Shown here: in pieces, positions 15,775 through 21,981 of the stretch
How the letters are laid out: each line of letters opens with the position of its first letter
How positions within the stretch are numbered: position 1 is the stretch's first letter
Assembly: GCA_021816505.1 (NCBI GenBank)
Contig: JAKAXS010000006.1
Span: 1-21,981 of the forward strand
Length of the DNA: 21,981 nt
Origin: Pseudomonadota bacterium
Lineage (GTDB): Bacteria > Pseudomonadota > Alphaproteobacteria > Rhizobiales > Hyphomicrobiaceae
Reading direction: 5' to 3'
Program-made: the position numbers and the translations under genes
The notes under the pieces: generated by a model
The model's database searches: none
Seen by the model: only the letters and a program-made list of their open reading frames with translations
Told to the model about the DNA's origin: nothing

Positions 15775-16365
15775 TCAGCCCTTGTCGGCCTCGTCGGCTT
15801 CCTCGCCACCGGCGCGGCCGCCTTCCTCAAACACTGAGTCGGGATCGAACGTTTCCAGCTCGATCTTTTCGTCGCGCACCAGCGTGACGTCTTCGCCCTT
15901 CGCCTGGCGCGCCGCTTCGTCTTCCGAGCGGGCGACGTTGAGGCTCACCTTCACGACGACTTCCGGGTGAAGCGCGATCTTCACGTCATGCAGACCGAGG
16001 TTCTTGATCGGCTTCTCGAGCACGACCTGATTGCGATTGATCGTGAAGCCGCCGGCCGACACGACGTCGGCGATGTCACGCGTCGAAACCGAGCCGTAGA
16101 GCTGGCCGGTGTCGCCTGCCGTGCGGATCGCCGTGAAGCTCTGGTTCTCGAGCTTCTTCGCCACGGCATCGGCCTCGGACTTGTGGGCGAGGTTGTCGGC
16201 TTCCAACTGCGCACGCTGGCTCTCGAACTGCTTGCGGTTGGCTTCGGTGGCGCGCAGCGCCTTCTTCTGCGGCAGCAGGAAGTTGCGGGCATAGCCGTCC
16301 TTGACGTTGACGACATCGCCCATCTGGCCGAGGCGGCCGAGGCGCTGGAGGAGGATGACCTGCAT
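15775..16365 (-). CDS. rplI: 50S ribosomal protein L9
   Basis: This large-subunit protein binds near the L1 stalk base. The 196-residue protein has the N-terminal signature [20 protein letters not shown], then [19 protein letters not shown]. The long connecting helix and the C-terminal domain (STRDIADVV) follow. The acidic tail (about 150-196) makes it longer than the E. coli protein, as is common in alphaproteobacteria. The Shine-Dalgarno AAGGAAC precedes the ATG. It is last in the minus-strand rpsF-rpsR-DUF2232-rplI set, with a 51-base gap from DUF2232. Confidence 0.97.
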   Translation of the reverse strand: MQVILLQRLGRLGQMGDVVNVKDGYARNFLLPQKKALRATEANRKQFESQRAQLEADNLAHKSEADAVAKKLENQSFTAIRTAGDTGQLYGSVSTRDIADVVSAGGFTINRNQVVLEKPIKNLGLHDVKIALHPEVVVKVSLNVARSEDEAARQAKGEDVTLVRDEKIELETFDPDSVFEEGGRAGGEEADEADKG

Positions 16366-16416
16366 GTTGATGTTCCTTTCGATCTTGGAATGCGATTGAT
16401 GATGTTGATGCGTGAG

Positions 16417-17370
16417 CTAGGTGGTCCCGCTGCCGGCCGGCGGCCTTCGCAGCGGGAAAATGGTGTCGACGAGGCCGAGCAGGATGATCGGCAGCGCCAG
16501 CCAGATGTTGATGAGGAAGAGGCCGATGTAGACGGCCGACAGCGCGAACGGCCGCCAGCTCTTGCCACGCGTGATGTAGTGAAGAACAGCGAGGCCCAGC
16601 ATCAGATAGCCGATGAAGAAGGCGCCGAAGATCGCGATCGCCGCCGTCCCGGCCACGCCGGTCAGCGTCGAACTTCCCATCGCCGCCGCCGCCAGGATCA
16701 AGGGCGCGCCGCGCGGAAAGCGCATCGCTGCGATGTCCGGCCAGGGCCGCCGTAGCTGGCCCGCCGCCAACACGATGCGCCCCGCAAGCCACAGGTTCAG
16801 GACCGCGGCAATCATCGGCACCATCGCAGCCGCGGCCGGCACCATGGTCACCACGATATCGATGATCTGCTTGAGCTGTTCTTCGCTTAATTGCTGCTCG
16901 CCCGCGAACTGAGGCGTGCTCTTCACGAGCTTGCCGATTTCCTCGCTCAGGTTCGGCAGGCTGTCGTGCAGCACCGTCACCAGAGCGACCGACACGATCG
17001 CCGCAAGCAGCGCGGCCAGAAGCACGAGGAATCCGGGCGACGCCCAGCGGTCCGTCGTCGTATTGCTGGCCGGATGCGTGACCGAAACGCGCAAGTCGGC
17101 CACTTGCGTAAGCAGGATGGCCGGCATCCCAAGCAGCCCGGCGTAGACCATGGCGGCTTCGCGCGCGCCGACCCCGACCAGCAGCAGCGACCCGATTGCG
17201 GTTGCCAGCAAGGCTGCGGCCCACGTCCAGCCGACGCCTGCCACGTACAGCGGCAAACCTGCGATCATGAAAAGGAAGAAGGACGTAACGGGCGAGCCCA
17301 TCATCGCCGACACGAAGGCGAGAGCCGACACGATGCCGGCGCCTGCAGCGATGAAATATGCGTTGCGCAT
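16417..17370 (-). CDS. DUF2232 membrane protein
   Basis: This uncharacterised multi-pass inner-membrane protein has 317 residues and about eight hydrophobic segments. It is typically found between rpsR and rplI in alphaproteobacteria, exactly as here, which is the main support. Some Gram-positive DUF2232 proteins (YybS) show the same linkage. The last segment is followed by a short charged tail. Function is unknown. On the coding strand a T6 tract with a small GC hairpin stands just before the ATG, and there is no clear Shine-Dalgarno. Expression may therefore be lower than that of the ribosomal genes. Confidence 0.88.
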   Translation of the reverse strand: MRNAYFIAAGAGIVSALAFVSAMMGSPVTSFFLFMIAGLPLYVAGVGWTWAAALLATAIGSLLLVGVGAREAAMVYAGLLGMPAILLTQVADLRVSVTHPASNTTTDRWASPGFLVLLAALLAAIVSVALVTVLHDSLPNLSEEIGKLVKSTPQFAGEQQLSEEQLKQIIDIVVTMVPAAAAMVPMIAAVLNLWLAGRIVLAAGQLRRPWPDIAAMRFPRGAPLILAAAAMGSSTLTGVAGTAAIAIFGAFFIGYLMLGLAVLHYITRGKSWRPFALSAVYIGLFLINIWLALPIILLGLVDTIFPLRRPPAGSGTT

Positions 17371-17372
17371 CT

Positions 17373-17398
17373 AAAAAAGCTGTCCCGCGTTGCCGCGG
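17373..17398 (-). terminator. Terminator-like hairpin plus T6 before DUF2232
   Basis: Read on the minus strand, CCGCG-GCAA-CGCGG (17398-17385, GNRA-type loop) is followed six bases later by TTTTTT (17378-17373). The DUF2232 start codon is two bases further. It could limit read-through from rpsR into DUF2232 and rplI. The 5-bp stem and the offset T-run make it weaker than a textbook terminator. Confidence 0.45.
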
Positions 17399-17443
17399 TT
17401 AGAGCAGGCAGGCCTGAGCCCCTGTCCCAACCAAGTCTGTGAA

Positions 17444-17472
17444 GGCGCCGGACCCGAACAGAGCCCGGCGCC
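17444..17472 (-). terminator. GC-rich hairpin directly downstream of rpsR
   Basis: GGCGCCGG (17444-17451) and CCGGCGCC (17465-17472) form a perfect 8-bp stem with a 13-base loop, 10 bases after the rpsR stop. No T-run follows. It may stabilise the rpsF-rpsR transcript end or attenuate transcription together with the later T6 hairpin. Confidence 0.5.
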
Positions 17473-17482
17473 GAAAGGCGTC

Positions 17483-17734
17483 TTACTTCAGAACGTAGGG
17501 CAGCAGGCCCAGGAAGCGCGCGCGCTTGATGGCACGTGCCAGTTCGCGCTGCTTCTTGGCCGACACGGCCGTGATGCGAGACGGCACGATCTTGCCGCGC
17601 TCAGATACATAGCGGCCGAGCGTGCGCACGTCCTTGTAGTCAATCTTCGGCGCATGATCGCCGGAGAACGGGCAGGTCTTGCGGCGGCGCTGGAAGGGGC
17701 GGCGCGCGGCGCCCATCTGTTGAACTTCAGCCAT
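17483..17734 (-). CDS. rpsR: 30S ribosomal protein S18
   Basis: This small-subunit protein forms a heterodimer with S6 on the platform. The 83-residue protein has the family signature: a basic N-terminus ([15 protein letters not shown]), [18 protein letters not shown], then [22 protein letters not shown] and LLPYV. GGAGG lies a normal distance upstream of the ATG and inside the 3' end of rpsF. Only two bases separate it from the rpsF stop, so translation is probably coupled, matching the 1:1 partnership of S6 and S18. Confidence 0.98.
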   Translation of the reverse strand: MAEVQQMGAARRPFQRRRKTCPFSGDHAPKIDYKDVRTLGRYVSERGKIVPSRITAVSAKKQRELARAIKRARFLGLLPYVLK

Positions 17735-17736
17735 GA

Positions 17737-18354
17737 TTATGCGCCCTCCGAGCCGGTACCAGGATTGCCGTCACGCGGGGGACGGGGCGGACGAGGTCCG
17801 CGATCGCCGCCTGCGCCGCCGTCACGGAAGCCGCCAGCAGACGGGGGACGCGCGCGGAACGTCGAAGCGCCTTCCGAACCGCCTTCGCGGTCGCCACGGA
17901 AGCCGCCGCCACCACCACCGCCGGGTCCGCGATCACCGCCGCGGAAGCCGCCACGGTCTCCACCACGGAAGCCGCCGCGATCGCCGCCACGGAAGCCGCC
18001 GCGATCACCGCGGTCGCCGCGCTCGTCGCGATCCTGCTTGCGCATCTGGATGCTGGGCTCGGTCTCGTGTTCTTCGACCTTGATGGTGATGAAACGGATG
18101 ATGTCGGTCGACAGCCCCATGCGACGCTCCATCTCGGCCACGGCGGCCGGGGGGCTATCGATGTTGAGCAGCGAGTAGTGCGCCTTGCGGCTCTTCTTGA
18201 TCTTGAAGGCGAGGCCCTTCAGGCCCCAGTACTCCGACTTCGTGATCTTGCCGCCACCTTCGGTGATGACGTCGGAGAATTCCTTGGTGAGTGTCTCGAC
18301 CTGCTGGTTCGAGACGTCCTGGCGCGCCAGGAAGACATGCTCGTATAACGGCAT
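17737..18354 (-). CDS. rpsF: 30S ribosomal protein S6 with long RGG-type tail
   Basis: This is the small-subunit platform protein that pairs with S18. Residues 1-100 are ordinary S6 ([13 protein letters not shown], then [20 protein letters not shown] and [13 protein letters not shown]). The protein continues to 205 residues, against roughly 95-160 for most bacterial and alphaproteobacterial S6 proteins known to me. The extra part is glycine/arginine/aspartate-rich. It has three GGFRGGDR units (119-142), a G7 run (145-151), further FRG/RGD motifs and a proline-rich end. The tail is probably disordered and may bind RNA. SD-like GAAGGG precedes the ATG. A probable promoter lies at 18587-18614. 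Confidence 0.96.
   Translation of the reverse strand: MPLYEHVFLARQDVSNQQVETLTKEFSDVITEGGGKITKSEYWGLKGLAFKIKKSRKAHYSLLNIDSPPAAVAEMERRMGLSTDIIRFITIKVEEHETEPSIQMRKQDRDERGDRGDRGGFRGGDRGGFRGGDRGGFRGGDRGPGGGGGGGFRGDREGGSEGASTFRARPPSAGGFRDGGAGGDRGPRPPRPPRDGNPGTGSEGA
17929..18000 (-). repeat. Imperfect 24-base tandem repeat encoding GGFRGGDR x3
   Basis: Three adjacent 24-base units inside rpsF encode identical GGFRGGDR octapeptides with only synonymous differences between copies. The region is GC-rich, and such repeats can change copy number by slippage in steps of eight residues. Confidence 0.8.
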
Positions 18355-18586
18355 GCAATGGCCCTTCTGTTGCGAGTTGTCCGCGACGAAGCCGGCCGAA
18401 CGGCCGAACCCTGTTGCGTCTCACTTACCACTCCGGCGCATAGCCCCTTATGGACCCGGAAGGCCCACAGGCACCCAAAGAGCGGAAACACCGAGGAACG
18501 GATTTTGAAATCGGCAAGCGAAATCAATATCCTGCCGCGTCGCCGCGGCCCCGTTCAGCTTCCAACCGGAGCGGGTGATGAGGCGC

Positions 18587-18614
18587 GTTATACAGATTTA
18601 TGAGGTCCAGGCAA
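18587..18614 (-). promoter_or_regulatory. Probable rpsF operon promoter
   Basis: On the minus strand, -35 TTGCCT (18614-18609) and -10 TATAAC (18592-18587) are separated by 16 bases. Transcription would start near 18580, leaving a leader of about 225 bases before rpsF. I could not identify a clear S6:S18-binding motif in it. A GGCCG-AA-CGGCC repeat lies at about 18394-18405. Confidence 0.55.
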
Positions 18615-18635
18615 GACTTGACGCCCGGCCGAGAA

Positions 18636-18653
18636 TGTAGCAACGTTGCTACA
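18636..18653. promoter_or_regulatory. Perfect 18-bp palindrome, probable toxin-antitoxin operator
   Basis: TGTAGCAACGTTGCTACA is a perfect palindrome ending 22 bases before the antitoxin ATG. Type II antitoxins normally bind such sites to repress their own operon. TTGACG at 18618-18623 is a good -35 for plus-strand transcription, with its -10 expected inside the palindrome, although no good -10 is visible. Confidence 0.75.
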
Positions 18654-18675
18654 AAGACGAGCACGAGGTGCTGCA

Positions 18676-18945
18676 ATGACGATATTGCCCCCGAACGCCA
18701 AGACATTCTCCAGCCGGGATTTCAATCAGCGGACGAACGAAGCAAAGAAGGCTGCAAACACGGGCCCGGTCTTCATCACTGACCGGGGCGAAGCATCGCA
18801 CGTGCTTCTCAGCATCGATCAGTATCAGAAGCTCACCAGCAAGCCCAGGAGCCTAGCGGAAGCGTTGGAGCAGAAGGGCGCACCGGATTTCGAGTTTGAT
18901 CCGCCCCGTATGGGAACGGTATCGCGCGACATCGACTGGCTTTGA
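18676..18945 (+). CDS. Type II antitoxin, Phd/YefM-like
   Basis: This is a small DNA-binding antitoxin that neutralises the toxin encoded next to it and probably represses the operon. The 89-residue protein has an N-terminal Phd/YefM-like fold (FSSRDFNQRTNEAKKAANTG, then PVFITDRGEASHVLLSIDQYQKL). The C-terminus is toxin-binding and contains PDFEFDPPRMG. I chose ATG 18676 because CGAGGTG lies about 7 bases upstream; an earlier in-frame start at 18646 would fall inside the palindrome. The stop overlaps the toxin ATG by one base (TGATG), the usual coupled arrangement. Base composition looks less GC-rich than the neighbouring ribosomal and fab genes. Confidence 0.88.
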   Translation: MTILPPNAKTFSSRDFNQRTNEAKKAANTGPVFITDRGEASHVLLSIDQYQKLTSKPRSLAEALEQKGAPDFEFDPPRMGTVSRDIDWL

Positions 18946-19358
18946 TGTACCTGCTCGATACAAACGTCGTGTCTGCGCTCCGCGTACGCAGAGAGGCCAA
19001 TGAGCCTGTTTGGAACTGGGCCTCGGCCACCGAGACCTCCACGCAGTTCCTTTCCGTAATCAGCGTGCTGGAACTGGAACGAGGCACTGTCCAACTTGAG
19101 CGTCGAGATAGTGCGCAAGGCGCGATCCTTCGTGCTTGGCTCGACGATCAGGTCATGCCGGCGTTTGCCGACAGGGTAATAGGGATCGATAGCACCATCG
19201 CACGTCTGTGCGCGCGGCTTCACGTTCCGGATCGCAAACCTGAGCGGGATGCCTTTATAGCGGCCACGGCGCTTGTTCGGGGTTACACAGTCGTCACCAG
19301 AAATGCGCGGGATTTCCAAGGCGCTGGCGTCAAACTGATCAACCCGTGGAACGATTAG
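18945..19358 (+). CDS. vapC: Type II toxin, VapC-family PIN-domain ribonuclease
   Basis: This is probably a Mg-dependent RNase that stops translation when unopposed. Known VapC toxins cut tRNA or rRNA. The 137-residue protein begins MYLLDTNVVSAL (Asp5) and has VLELERG (Glu43), PERDAFIAATAL (Asp102) and TRNARDF (Asp123), together the four acidic PIN positions. The C-terminus is short and ordinary. I chose ATG 18945, which overlaps the antitoxin TGA, rather than the TTG three bases earlier. The active site is complete, so the toxin should be functional. Pairing with a Phd/YefM-type rather than an AbrB-type antitoxin is common among VapC relatives. Confidence 0.92.
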   Translation: MYLLDTNVVSALRVRREANEPVWNWASATETSTQFLSVISVLELERGTVQLERRDSAQGAILRAWLDDQVMPAFADRVIGIDSTIARLCARLHVPDRKPERDAFIAATALVRGYTVVTRNARDFQGAGVKLINPWND

Positions 19359-19376
19359 CGTCACGCCTGCAATTCG

Positions 19377-19417
19377 CCCCGCCGCACCCCGCCGCCCTTG
19401 ACTCACCCGCCGCCCCC
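19377..19417 (-). repeat. C-rich tract with G-quadruplex potential on the minus strand
   Basis: Five C-runs of three or more (19377-19380, 19387-19390, 19395-19397, 19406-19408, 19413-19417) are separated by 4 to 8 bases. The complementary strand could fold into a G-quadruplex just upstream of fabD. The tract fills most of the vapC-fabD gap. Confidence 0.4.
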
Positions 19418-19455
19418 GTGTTTCTGCCCGCCAACCAACAATCATGGGCGGGCCG

Positions 19456-20406
19456 ATGGCGATCGCATTCGTATTTCCCGGGCAGGGCAGTCAGGACGTC
19501 GGCATGGGCCGCGAGCTTGCCGAGGCTTTTCCGGCCGCACGCGAGGTTTTCGACGAGGTCGACGCGGCACTCGGCCAGAAGCTTTCCCAACTGATGTGGG
19601 AAGGTCCGAAGGACGAGCTGACCCTCACCGAGAATGCACAGCCCGCGCTGATGGCGGTCTCCATGGCGGTGATGCGGGTTCTGGAGCGCGAGAAGGGCTT
19701 CTCGCTGCAGGACCGGGTGAAGTTCGTGGCCGGGCATTCGCTCGGCGAATACTCCGCGCTCGCGGCCGCGGGTGCCTTCACACTGACAGACACCGCGAAG
19801 TTGCTGAAGCTGCGCGGCAAGGCGATGCAGGCCGCTGTTCCGGTCGGGCAGGGGGCGATGTCGGCGTTGCTAGGCGTCGGGCTCGACGTCGCGATCAAGG
19901 TCGCCGAAGCGGCCGCACAGGGCGACATCTGCCAGATCGCCAACGACAACGAGCCGACGCAGGTCGTCTTGTCCGGACACAAGACCGCTCTGGATCGCGT
20001 ACCTGAAGTGGGCAAGGCCCTGGGCGTGCGCCGCGCCGTGCCGCTGCCTGTTTCCGCGCCCTTCCACTGTGCGTTGATGCAACCCGCAGCCGACGCGATG
20101 GCCGAGGCGCTTCAAGCCGTCGACATCAAAACGCCGGTCGTGCCTGTCGTCTGCAACGTGTTGGCGAGCGCGATCAGCGATCCCGCGGAAATCCGCAAGC
20201 GGCTGGTCGAGCAGGTCACCGGTACGGTGCGCTGGCGCGAGAGTGTTTCGTATATGACAGCCCACGGCGTGTCGGATGTCTACGAGATCGGAACCGGCAA
20301 GGTTCTCGCCGGCATCGTCAAACGCGTCGAGAAATCACTGAATGCTACGAGCATCGGCACACCGGCGGATTTCGACGCCGCGCTGGCAAGCTTGCTGAAC
20401 GTCTAA
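19456..20406 (+). CDS. fabD: Malonyl-CoA:ACP transacylase FabD
   Basis: This enzyme transfers malonyl from CoA to acyl-carrier protein, the entry step of type II fatty-acid synthesis. With ATG 19456 the protein is 316 residues, close to the usual family length. It shows VFPGQGSQ (6-13), the nucleophile elbow GHSLGE (Ser95), the carboxylate-binding arginine in LRGKAMQ (Arg120) and SAPFHC (His204). An in-frame ATG at 19444 would add MGGP. I prefer 19456 because FabD proteins normally start just before the first strand; neither start has a strong Shine-Dalgarno. fabG follows after 30 bases, so the genes are likely co-transcribed. Confidence 0.96.
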   Translation: MAIAFVFPGQGSQDVGMGRELAEAFPAAREVFDEVDAALGQKLSQLMWEGPKDELTLTENAQPALMAVSMAVMRVLEREKGFSLQDRVKFVAGHSLGEYSALAAAGAFTLTDTAKLLKLRGKAMQAAVPVGQGAMSALLGVGLDVAIKVAEAAAQGDICQIANDNEPTQVVLSGHKTALDRVPEVGKALGVRRAVPLPVSAPFHCALMQPAADAMAEALQAVDIKTPVVPVVCNVLASAISDPAEIRKRLVEQVTGTVRWRESVSYMTAHGVSDVYEIGTGKVLAGIVKRVEKSLNATSIGTPADFDAALASLLNV

Positions 20407-20436
20407 CGTCGTTGAACGCTTAAGGAACGCACACCC

Positions 20437-21180
20437 ATGTTCGAACTCACCGGGCGCAATGCCCTCGTCACCGGCGCAACGGGCGGCATTGGCGAATCGA
20501 TCGCCCGCACGCTGCACAAGGCTGGCGCCACCGTGGCGATCTCAGGCCGGCAGGTAGACAAACTCGACAAGCTCGCCGCCGAACTCGGCGACCGCGTGCA
20601 CGTCACGCCTTGCGATCTCGGCAACCGCGCCGAAGTGGGCAAGCTGATCGACACCGCTGCCGGCAAGCTTGGCCGGGTCGACATCCTCGTCAACAACGCC
20701 GGCCTCACCAAGGACAACCTGTTCATGGTCATGAAGGACGACCAGTGGGACGACGTCATCGCCGTGAACCTCACGTCGACGTTCATGCTGATGCGCGCCG
20801 CCGCCCGCGCCATGATGCGCTCCAAGACCGGCTATGGCCGCATCATCAACGTCTCGTCCGTTTCGGGCATTATCGGCAATCCGGGCCAGGGCAACTATGC
20901 CGCCTCGAAGGCCGGCATGATCGGCATGACGAAATCCCTCGCCCGCGAGGTCGCCTCGCGCGGGATCACGGCGAACTGTATCGCGCCGGGGTTCATCAAA
21001 ACCGCCATGACGGACGCACTGAACGACAAACAGACCGAAGAAATATCCAAGATGATCCCGGCCCAAAGGTTTGGCAGTCCTGACGATATCGCCATGGGCG
21101 CCCTCTATTTGGCGTCGGACGCGGCCGCCTACGTCACGGGCCAAACCCTTCATATCAACGGCGGAATGCTGATGGTTTGA
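20437..21180 (+). CDS. fabG: 3-oxoacyl-[ACP] reductase FabG
   Basis: This NADPH-dependent short-chain dehydrogenase performs the first reduction in each fatty-acid elongation cycle. The 247-residue protein has TGATGGIGE (12-20, nucleotide binding), NNAG (86-89) and Asn111. The catalytic triad is Ser141, Tyr154 and Lys158 in NYAASK. PGFIKTAMT and the C-terminal GQTLHINGGMLMV end are typical of true FabG. AAGGAACG gives a good Shine-Dalgarno. Its position between fabD and acpP supports FabG rather than another dehydrogenase. Confidence 0.97.
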   Translation: MFELTGRNALVTGATGGIGESIARTLHKAGATVAISGRQVDKLDKLAAELGDRVHVTPCDLGNRAEVGKLIDTAAGKLGRVDILVNNAGLTKDNLFMVMKDDQWDDVIAVNLTSTFMLMRAAARAMMRSKTGYGRIINVSSVSGIIGNPGQGNYAASKAGMIGMTKSLAREVASRGITANCIAPGFIKTAMTDALNDKQTEEISKMIPAQRFGSPDDIAMGALYLASDAAAYVTGQTLHINGGMLMV

Positions 21181-21201
21181 GGCCGAGGGGTAATCATGTT
21201 G

Positions 21202-21303
21202 CCGTCACGGGGCCGCAGGGGCTTGGCCAAGGCCGGAGAAGTGTGTTAACTCGCCACGTTTTTTGCTGCGAAGCGCTGTAAAAGGCCGTAACGGTCAAGC
21301 GCT
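21202..21303. promoter_or_regulatory. Repeats in the fabG-acpP gap
   Basis: CCGTCACGG (21202-21210) and CCGTAACGG (21286-21294) are near-identical interrupted palindromes 84 bases apart. AAGCGCTG occurs twice (21271-21278 and 21297-21304), flanking the second one. The 249-base gap probably also carries the acpP promoter, but I could not place one with confidence. A T6 run at 21260-21265 has no strong stem before it. Confidence 0.3.
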
Positions 21304-21429
21304 GACGCGGTATGGAACCCAGGGCCTAGTGCCCGGGCGGAATGGTCGTTGCAGGCGAAGCGCCTCGAGACGAAACTGAACTGAAAAGATCTGATACTAG
21401 AGACCCGAAAGAGACACGAGGAACTTACG

Positions 21430-21678
21430 ATGAGCGACGTCGCTGAGCGCGTTAAGAAAATTGTCGTCGAGCACTTGGGCGTCGAGACCGAAAAAGTGAC
21501 CGAGAACGCGTCCTTTATCGATGACCTTGGCGCCGACAGCTTGGACACGGTCGAGCTGGTTATGGCCTTCGAGGAAGAATTTGGCTGCGAGATCCCGGAT
21601 GACGCCGCTGAGCACATCCTGACGGTCGGCGATGCCGTGAAGTTCCTCGAGAAGAACGCGTCCACCAGCGCGGCTTGA
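21430..21678 (+). CDS. acpP: Acyl carrier protein AcpP
   Basis: This is the acidic carrier that holds growing acyl chains on 4'-phosphopantetheine. The 82-residue protein has the helical ACP fold and the attachment motif GADSLD, with Ser37 as the modified residue, then [25 protein letters not shown] lies just before the ATG. A separate promoter in the 249-base upstream gap is likely, because ACP is normally needed in higher amounts than the neighbouring enzymes. Confidence 0.98.
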   Translation: MSDVAERVKKIVVEHLGVETEKVTENASFIDDLGADSLDTVELVMAFEEEFGCEIPDDAAEHILTVGDAVKFLEKNASTSAA

Positions 21679-21740
21679 GCCAAAGCAGATCGTTGAGTTT
21701 TGGCGGCGTCGTGCTCGAAAAGGGCGCGGCGCCGTCTGCC

Positions 21741-21776
21741 CTAGCCGCACTGTGCGAACAGCGCGCGCGAGGCTAG
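21741..21776. repeat. Inverted repeat CTAGCC/GGCTAG in the acpP-fabF gap
   Basis: CTAGCC (21741-21746) and GGCTAG (21771-21776) are perfect 6-base complements with a 24-base loop that includes GCAC-T-GTGC. No T-run follows. It could be a weak attenuator or mRNA-stability element between acpP and fabF. Confidence 0.3.
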
Positions 21777-21809
21777 CGAACCCAAACGCAAACAGAGCAG
21801 GGGCCTGGG

Positions 21810-21981
21810 ATGAAACTGCGGCGCGTCGTTGTGACAGGTCTTGGATTGGTGTGCCCCACCGGCTCGGGCGTCGAGGCAGCTTGGTCCAATCTGCTCGCGG
21901 GCCAGAGCGGTGCGCGACGCATCACCGAGTTTCAAGTCGACGACATGACGGCGCAGATCGCCTGCTTCGTGCCGCGCGGAT
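21810..21981 (+). CDS. fabF: 3-oxoacyl-[ACP] synthase II FabF, N-terminal fragment
   Basis: This condensing enzyme extends acyl-ACP with malonyl-ACP. Only the first 57 codons are present. They show RRVVVTGLGLVCPTGSG, then WSNLLAGQSGARRITEF and DMTAQIACFV, all characteristic of the N-terminal half of KAS II. The catalytic Cys-His-His lie beyond the window. The gene order acpP-fabF supports FabF over FabB. A G-rich stretch (GGGGCCTGGG) lies just before the ATG. The fragment is cut by the window edge. Confidence 0.93.
   Translation, partial: MKLRRVVVTGLGLVCPTGSGVEAAWSNLLAGQSGARRITEFQVDDMTAQIACFVPRG

Noticed and set aside
17929..18000. Regular GC-rich repeat that could suggest a CRISPR-like array
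   Set aside because: The units are contiguous with no spacers and are in frame within rpsF, encoding GGFRGGDR.
19444..19455. Upstream ATG for fabD adding MGGP
   Set aside because: Possible but less likely: FabD normally begins just before the first strand, and this start has no Shine-Dalgarno.
21255..21266. T6 run after fabG as an intrinsic terminator
   Set aside because: No adequate GC stem directly precedes the T-run.
21246..21683. Minus-strand frame opposite acpP
   Set aside because: Antisense shadow of acpP, serine-rich and without motifs.

Overview
The window looks like an alphaproteobacterial chromosome segment, most likely Hyphomicrobiales or a close relative. It is GC-rich and carries three conserved alphaproteobacterial blocks: dusB-ntrB-ntrC-ntrY-ntrX-dat-hfq-hflX, rpsF-rpsR-DUF2232-rplI, and fabD-fabG-acpP-fabF. 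I cannot name a genus from the sequence alone. Bases 1-9 match the 3' end of an Illumina adapter, so the left edge is probably the raw end of a draft contig. The right edge cuts fabF.

Layout. (1) 10-7738, plus strand: the tail of dusB, two nitrogen-type two-component systems (NtrB/NtrC and NtrY/NtrX), and a D-amino-acid aminotransferase. (2) 7739-7972 is a regulatory region with several perfect palindromes in front of hfq. It is followed by hfq and hflX. (3) 9638-14652, minus strand: an ABC permease without an ATPase partner, an alpha/beta hydrolase with its own probable promoter and a potentially structured leader, and a large DUF2339 membrane protein. (4) 14795-15702: a C39-peptidase-like protein and a small antibiotic-biosynthesis-monooxygenase-type protein, transcribed divergently around a short inverted repeat. 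(5) 15775-18354, minus strand: the ribosomal operon rpsF-rpsR-DUF2232-rplI. S6 carries an unusually long RGG-type tail. (6) 18636-19358, plus strand: a Phd/YefM-type antitoxin with a VapC-type PIN toxin, apparently inserted between rpsF and fabD. (7) 19456-21981, plus strand: the fatty-acid synthesis cluster fabD, fabG, acpP and partial fabF.

How the parts work together. The Ntr block senses and answers nitrogen or redox state. Hfq and HflX act on RNA and ribosomes. The fab genes are consecutive steps of type II fatty-acid synthesis. The middle region (9.6-15.7 kb) is accessory in character and holds the least-understood genes.

I see no CRISPR array, rRNA, tRNA, insertion sequence or prophage. 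Nothing here proves a new multi-gene system. The best leads are the hfq palindrome cluster, the S6 RGG tail, the toxin-antitoxin insertion back-to-back with the rpsF promoter, the C39-like/monooxygenase divergent pair, and the hydrolase-permease unit.
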